Shown here piece after piece: positions 32,015-32,895 of a stretch of 32,895 bases of DNA (positions are counted from its first letter, which is position 1; each line of letters opens with the position of its first letter). The translations under genes were made by a program, and so were the position numbers. The notes under the pieces are model-generated. The model ran no database searches. It was given only the letters and a program-made list of their open reading frames with translations, and was not told the origin of the DNA. This stretch comes from Bacillota bacterium (GTDB lineage: Bacteria > Bacillota > Sulfobacillia > Sulfobacillales > Sulfobacillaceae), in contig JAJZAN010000030.1 of the NCBI GenBank assembly GCA_021799435.1, positions 1-32,895 of the forward strand, in the 5' to 3' direction.

Positions 32015-32653
32015 ATGGGGGAACCCGACGTGGCCATATTTTTCGATGAATCGCAAGGTGAGCGCCATTTTGTGTTGGGGGCTGTCGTCACCTCGGGAGA
32101 TATTGCCGACGCGATTCTCGCACAGGCCCGCAAGGTTCTCCGTCGCAAGGGGACGGAAGTCCCCGAATTTCACGAGTCTGTATTGAATAAGACAAACCCT
32201 GAGGGAATTGACGTCTTGATCGATAATATCGTGTTTGAATACCGTCGGCAGCGTCAGCATCGCACCTTGCGCCAAGATGTGACCGTGTGGACGGCATATT
32301 ACCGCAAAAACCGTGCCGAACGCTCTCGACAAAGCCTACCGTTCGACCGACTACTCGCCGTGTACGTGGGCCTGTTTCAGACGTTGGTGGCCGAGATTGC
32401 CCCTGCGTCGGGGACGCAGATCCAATGCGATAACTTCCAGGGAATTGAACGGATCCTGCCGGAATTACGAAAGATTGCGGGACCTTTAGGAGCGACAGTA
32501 GACAAAGGGGTCTCGTCCATAGCGGGGATTCAACTCGCAGATGTGGTCACGGGTACGACTCGACGTTTCCTGAGCAACCAAAATGGGGACCGCTACGATG
32601 TGCTCAAGCGTATCGTGCGCCTCAACAAGGAATTTGTTGCGCGCGCAAAATAA
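32015..32653 (+). CDS. DUF3800 domain protein
   Basis: A 212-residue protein with the DUF3800 pattern: FFDESQGERHFVLGAVV at the N-terminus (acidic pair D11-E12), a central region with QCDNFQG, and the C-terminal SIAGIQLADVVTG. The fold is RNase H-like with conserved acidic residues, but its activity is not established. DUF3800 genes are common beside mobile elements and defence genes. The ATG at 32015 has only weak upstream complementarity. It lies 400 bases right of the tRNA scar, on the presumed chromosomal side, and has no partner in the window. Confidence 0.82.
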   Translation: MGEPDVAIFFDESQGERHFVLGAVVTSGDIADAILAQARKVLRRKGTEVPEFHESVLNKTNPEGIDVLIDNIVFEYRRQRQHRTLRQDVTVWTAYYRKNRAERSRQSLPFDRLLAVYVGLFQTLVAEIAPASGTQIQCDNFQGIERILPELRKIAGPLGATVDKGVSSIAGIQLADVVTGTTRRFLSNQNGDRYDVLKRIVRLNKEFVARAK

Positions 32654-32895
32654 AACGGGCAGCTTGCGGCTCATCACCCTGGCGTCCTTTGTTTCAAGCG
32701 CCTGACCCCGCGGGGAGGTGGTGAGGCAGAGGCTGCACTCTTGATAGCATTATACCACGGTGCTCCGTGGTTTGATACAACGCTTTGCGAAATCCGCATT
32801 GTAGGATCCCGCTGCACCCGTTTCCATGACAAACACAGGCGATGCAGTCCCTATGATCACGATTCCCAGTGAACTTCACAACTTAACTTGGTGGC
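32654..32895. other. Right-edge intergenic sequence with a hairpin
   Basis: No gene is supported. ACCACGG-TGCT-CCGTGGT (32754-32771) is a perfect 7-bp hairpin followed by TTG, possibly a weak terminator for the DUF3800 gene about 100 bases upstream. Confidence 0.45.

Noticed and set aside
1-32895. CRISPR array
   Set aside because: No regularly spaced direct repeats were seen anywhere, and no cas-like gene is present.

Overview
The window is a bacterial chromosome segment. Genes have strong AAGGAGG-type ribosome sites, GTG and TTG starts are frequent, and the composition is moderately GC-rich. Together with a Bacillus-type lactate operon (lutABC), a c-di-GMP-I riboswitch and a membrane-anchored thioredoxin-fold protein, this suggests a Gram-positive Firmicute, possibly a Sulfobacillus-like acidophile. 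The genus is an inference from gene content; no marker gene is present.

Left region (1-8210): c-di-GMP signalling and mobile DNA. It holds the end of an EAL protein, a GAF-GGDEF diguanylate cyclase, a complete insertion sequence bounded by 17-bp inverted repeats (1758-3596), a small LapA-like membrane protein, and a frameshifted pseudogene. A PAS-GAF-GGDEF(degenerate)-EAL protein follows, led by a clear promoter, c-di-GMP-I (GEMM-I) riboswitch and intrinsic terminator.

Central region (8388-30492): twenty-four genes, all on the plus strand and mostly tightly spaced, form an accessory catabolic cluster for sugars and sugar acids without phosphorylated intermediates. The first half encodes an SDR dehydrogenase, a MaoC-type hydratase, a split UxaA-type dehydratase, an RraA/HMG-aldolase-like protein, a solute-binding-like protein without a signal peptide, a class III CoA-transferase, a sugar lactonase, a Gfo/Idh oxidoreductase and a FadR-type regulator. 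The second half starts with an IclR regulator. It then has a lipoprotein-dependent sugar ABC importer, a rhamnose-mutarotase-like protein, an SDR, a fumarylacetoacetate-hydrolase (FAH) protein, lutABC, the importer ATPase, a CE7 esterase, a mandelate-racemase-type dehydratase and a second FAH protein of the 2-keto-3-deoxypentonate dehydratase type. Mutarotase, dehydrogenase, lactonase, acid dehydratase, 4-dehydrogenase and diketo-acid hydrolase match the known L-rhamnose/L-fucose diketo-hydrolase route, which ends in pyruvate and L-lactate. lutABC directly downstream would oxidise that lactate. The first-half enzymes do not fit a pathway I can name.

Right region (30594-32895): a membrane-anchored thioredoxin-fold protein, then the 3' portion of a tRNA-Lys(CTT) gene without its 5' half but with an intrinsic terminator behind it, then a DUF3800 protein. 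The tRNA remnant looks like the distal attachment site of an integrated element, which suggests that DNA to its left, possibly including the catabolic cluster, was acquired. No integrase is visible in the window.
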